A DNA stretch of 64,000 nucleotides, taken from Bradyrhizobium sp. LLZ17 (GTDB taxonomy: Bacteria; Pseudomonadota; Alphaproteobacteria; Rhizobiales; Xanthobacteraceae). Under the pieces are notes generated by a model, which worked only from the letters and a program-made list of their open reading frames with translations, was not told the DNA's origin and did no database searches. The position numbers were made by a program, and so were the translations under genes. The DNA is taken from assembly GCF_041200145.1 (NCBI RefSeq), contig NZ_CP165734.1:682001-746000 (forward strand). Reading direction: 5' to 3'. Positions 62,138-64,000 of this stretch are shown one piece after another; within the stretch, counting starts at the first letter, position 1, and every line of letters begins with the position of its first letter.

Positions 62138-63169
62138 TCAGAACGTCAGCTGCACTTTCATCGATTGCGCGCGGTCGCTGGCGAGCTCGAAGGCGGCGAC
62201 CGCGTGCTCGAACGGCATGGTCGCCGTGATCAGCGGCTTGACGTCGATCAGGCCTTCGCCCATCAGCCGCACGGCGAGCTCGAACTCGGGATCGAAGCGG
62301 AAGGTGCCGCGGAGCTGCAGCTCCTTGGCGACGATGGAATTGATCGGCAGCGTCATCTCGCCGCCGAGACCGAGCTGCACCAGCGTTGCACCGGGCCGCA
62401 GCACGTCGAGCGCGGTCCGCAGCGCGGCCTGGTTGCCGGAGGCTTCAAACAGGGTGTCGAACACGCCCTTGCCGGTGCGCCAGGGATCGAGTGCAGCGGC
62501 AACGCTCCCGACATTGATGGCGTGAGTGGCCCCGAGCTTCCGCGCAACCGCCAGCGGTGCGTCGGCGACATCGGTCACCACGATCTCGGCGGCGCCGCCG
62601 AAGCGGGAGACCAGGATCATCAGCGCGCCGATCGGGCCGCAGCCGGTGATCAGGACGCGCTTGCCGAGCAGGGGGCCAGCCTGCTTTCCGGCATGCAGGC
62701 AGACCGCGAGCGGCTCGGCGACAGCTGCTTCCGCCAGCGACAGCTTGTCCGCGATCGGCACGGCCTGCGTGGCATCGATCGTCAGAAATTCGCGAAAGCC
62801 ACCCTGTACATGGGGAAAGCGCATCGCGCTGCCGAGGAAGCGCATGTCGAGGCACTGGTTGCGCATGCCCTCCCGGCAATGCAGGCACTGGCCGCACGGC
62901 TTGCTCGGATTGACCGCGACGCGTGTGCCGGCCTTCACGTTGGTGACGCCGTCCCCCACCGCTTCGACCACGCCGGCGATTTCATGGCCGAGCGCCATCG
63001 GCTGCTGGATGCGCACGACGCCAAAGCCGCCGTGATGATAGTAATGCAGGTCGGAGCCGCAGATACCGCCATTGGCAATCTTGACGCGGACCTCGCCAGG
63101 GCCTGGCGCCGGATCGGGGTAGCTGTCGATCCGCAGGTCTTTCGGTGCGTGGATGACGACGGCGCGCAT
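62138..63169 (-). CDS. idnD: L-idonate 5-dehydrogenase (zinc alcohol dehydrogenase family)
   Basis: 343 residues from ATG 63169. MDR pattern: GGICGSDLHYYHHGG and MALGHEIAG (catalytic zinc ligands), C-G-Q-C-x2-C for the structural zinc (CGQCLHCREGMRNQC), then the NAD-binding GCGPIGALMI. Length matches IdnD (about 343). The enzyme oxidises L-idonate to 5-keto-gluconate. The upstream idnO (26-nt gap) reduces 5-keto-gluconate to gluconate, so the two form a pathway. GAGGGAAC precedes the start. Confidence 0.88.
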   Translation of the reverse strand: MRAVVIHAPKDLRIDSYPDPAPGPGEVRVKIANGGICGSDLHYYHHGGFGVVRIQQPMALGHEIAGVVEAVGDGVTNVKAGTRVAVNPSKPCGQCLHCREGMRNQCLDMRFLGSAMRFPHVQGGFREFLTIDATQAVPIADKLSLAEAAVAEPLAVCLHAGKQAGPLLGKRVLITGCGPIGALMILVSRFGGAAEIVVTDVADAPLAVARKLGATHAINVGSVAAALDPWRTGKGVFDTLFEASGNQAALRTALDVLRPGATLVQLGLGGEMTLPINSIVAKELQLRGTFRFDPEFELAVRLMGEGLIDVKPLITATMPFEHAVAAFELASDRAQSMKVQLTF

Positions 63170-63195
63170 GGGCTCGTTCCCTCGGAGTTTCGCGA

Positions 63196-63963
63196 TCACA
63201 TCGCGGCGATCATGCCGCCATCGACATAGATGATCTGGCCGTTGACGTAGGTGGAAGCGTCCGACGCGAGAAAGATCGCGGCGCCCACCAGCTCGTCCGG
63301 CCTGCCCCAGCGCTTTGACGGAATGCGGCCCATCAACCAATTGTTGAAGTCGGTGTTGTTGACGAGCGCCTCGTTCATGTCGGTCAGCATGTAGCCGGGG
63401 CCGATCGCGTTGGCCTGGATGCCGTGCTGGGCCCATTCCACCGCCATCGAGCGGGTGAGATTCTTGATGCCGCCCTTGGCCGCGGTGTAGGGCGCGATGG
63501 TAGGACGCGCCAGCTCGCTGCCGAGCGAGCCGATATTGATGATCTTGCCGCGCTTGCGCGGGATCATGCGCTTGGCCGCCTCGCGGCCGATCACGAAGGC
63601 ACTGGTGAGATTGGTCTCGATCACCTTGCGCCACTCGTCGGTGGTGAACTCCACCAGCGGCTTGCGGTGCTGGATGCCGGCATTGTTGACGACGATGTCG
63701 ATTGCAAGTCCGGTCTTGTCGAAGTTTTCGAAGGCGGCGAGGATGGCTGGCTCGTCAGTCACGTTGAAGGCGGCGCCTTCGGCCTGATGCCCGGCAGCGC
63801 GAAATTCGGCCACGGCCTGCTCGACCCGCTTGGGATCGACGCCGTTGATGATCAGTTTCGCACCGGCCTTGGCCATGCCCTCGGCGATGGCGCGGCCAAG
63901 CCCGCGGGAGGAGCCGGTCACGAGCGCGGTGCGGCCGGAAAGATCAAAGAGGGCAGTGCTCAT
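63196..63963 (-). CDS. idnO: Gluconate 5-dehydrogenase-like SDR
   Basis: 255 residues. GXXXGXG motif in TGSSRGLG, NNAG in VVNNAGIQHRKPL, Ser in INIGSLGSEL and catalytic Y-x-x-x-K in YTAAKGG. FNNWLMGRIPSKRWG and YVNGQIIYVDGG are as in Ga5DH/IdnO. It interconverts 5-keto-D-gluconate and gluconate. It is the upstream member of the idnO-idnD pair; the transporter and regulator are not in the window. Confidence 0.88.
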   Translation of the reverse strand: MSTALFDLSGRTALVTGSSRGLGRAIAEGMAKAGAKLIINGVDPKRVEQAVAEFRAAGHQAEGAAFNVTDEPAILAAFENFDKTGLAIDIVVNNAGIQHRKPLVEFTTDEWRKVIETNLTSAFVIGREAAKRMIPRKRGKIINIGSLGSELARPTIAPYTAAKGGIKNLTRSMAVEWAQHGIQANAIGPGYMLTDMNEALVNNTDFNNWLMGRIPSKRWGRPDELVGAAIFLASDASTYVNGQIIYVDGGMIAAM

Positions 63964-64000
63964 CTCAAGAATCCTTAAGAGTTGGAGCGGCGCACGGTGA

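Noticed and set aside
1..64000. CRISPR array, insertion sequence or prophage
   Set aside because: No evenly spaced direct repeats, transposase or phage structural motifs were found; the repeats present are palindromic intergenic units.

Overview
The window looks like a chromosomal segment of a Bradyrhizobium-type alphaproteobacterium (Rhizobiales). GC content is high, and long open shadow frames run antisense to real genes. Families typical of the group are present: ATP12 chaperone, DUF3828, GCG_CRPN small secreted proteins, host attachment protein, GrlR-like protein, propionyl-CoA carboxylase and the fused indolepyruvate:ferredoxin oxidoreductase. Intergenic spaces are studded with palindromic repeats of the kind common in Bradyrhizobium. 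I see no insertion sequence, integrase, CRISPR array or prophage. The only RNA gene recognised is tRNA-Arg(TCG) at 36130-36206. Assignment to Bradyrhizobium is inference from these families.

Layout. 1-6.6 kb: 3' end of a DegP/HtrA protease, rarA, an RluC-type pseudouridine synthase, ATP12, and a FliK-like/FlhB-like flagellar pair. 6.8-18 kb: small metabolic and hypothetical genes, including pccB, secreted hydrolases, an ArsR-type regulator, a NIPSNAP/ABM/PEP-mutase trio and a TRIC channel. 18-29 kb: a three-haem cytochrome c, then a catabolic block. That block holds the fused 2-oxoacid:ferredoxin oxidoreductase, an SCP-x-type thiolase with its DUF35 partner, a MaoC hydratase, an MFE-2-like dehydrogenase, a DapA-family lyase and a broken NUDIX gene. 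29-39.8 kb: EamA transporter, PAS histidine kinase, GrlR-like protein, tRNA-Arg, AraC regulator and several small exported proteins. 39.9-48 kb: EamA transporter, chemoreceptor, alkaline-phosphatase-family enzyme and several disrupted genes (H1-like basic protein, photolyase remnant, 1-Cys peroxiredoxin). 48.4-56.3 kb: a MacAB-type exporter operon with a LuxR-type regulator on the minus strand, then a FixJ-type response regulator and five consecutive small exported proteins on the plus strand. Four of the five have clear curlin (CsgA/CsgB-like) repeats. 56.3-64 kb: an atypical SDR, a broken serine hydrolase, an MBL hydrolase, a DUF892 protein, a membrane protein and an idnD/idnO pair.

The most interesting system is the curlin-like array at 53492-55693. 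It consists of tandem secreted proteins with an 11-residue Q-x-G-x-x-N-x-[SA]-x-x-x-Q period. They are preceded by a response regulator and lie near an exporter operon, with no CsgE, CsgF, CsgG or CsgD in view. The second strong theme is the catabolic block, which resembles the peroxisomal (3R)-hydroxyacyl-CoA route (MFE-2 plus SCP-x) split into separate bacterial genes. The third is an unusual load of disrupted reading frames. About ten single-base shifts, often in short G/C runs, break otherwise well-conserved genes; either the assembly carries indel errors or the locus is decaying. The photolyase has in addition lost its N-terminal half, which sequencing error does not explain easily.
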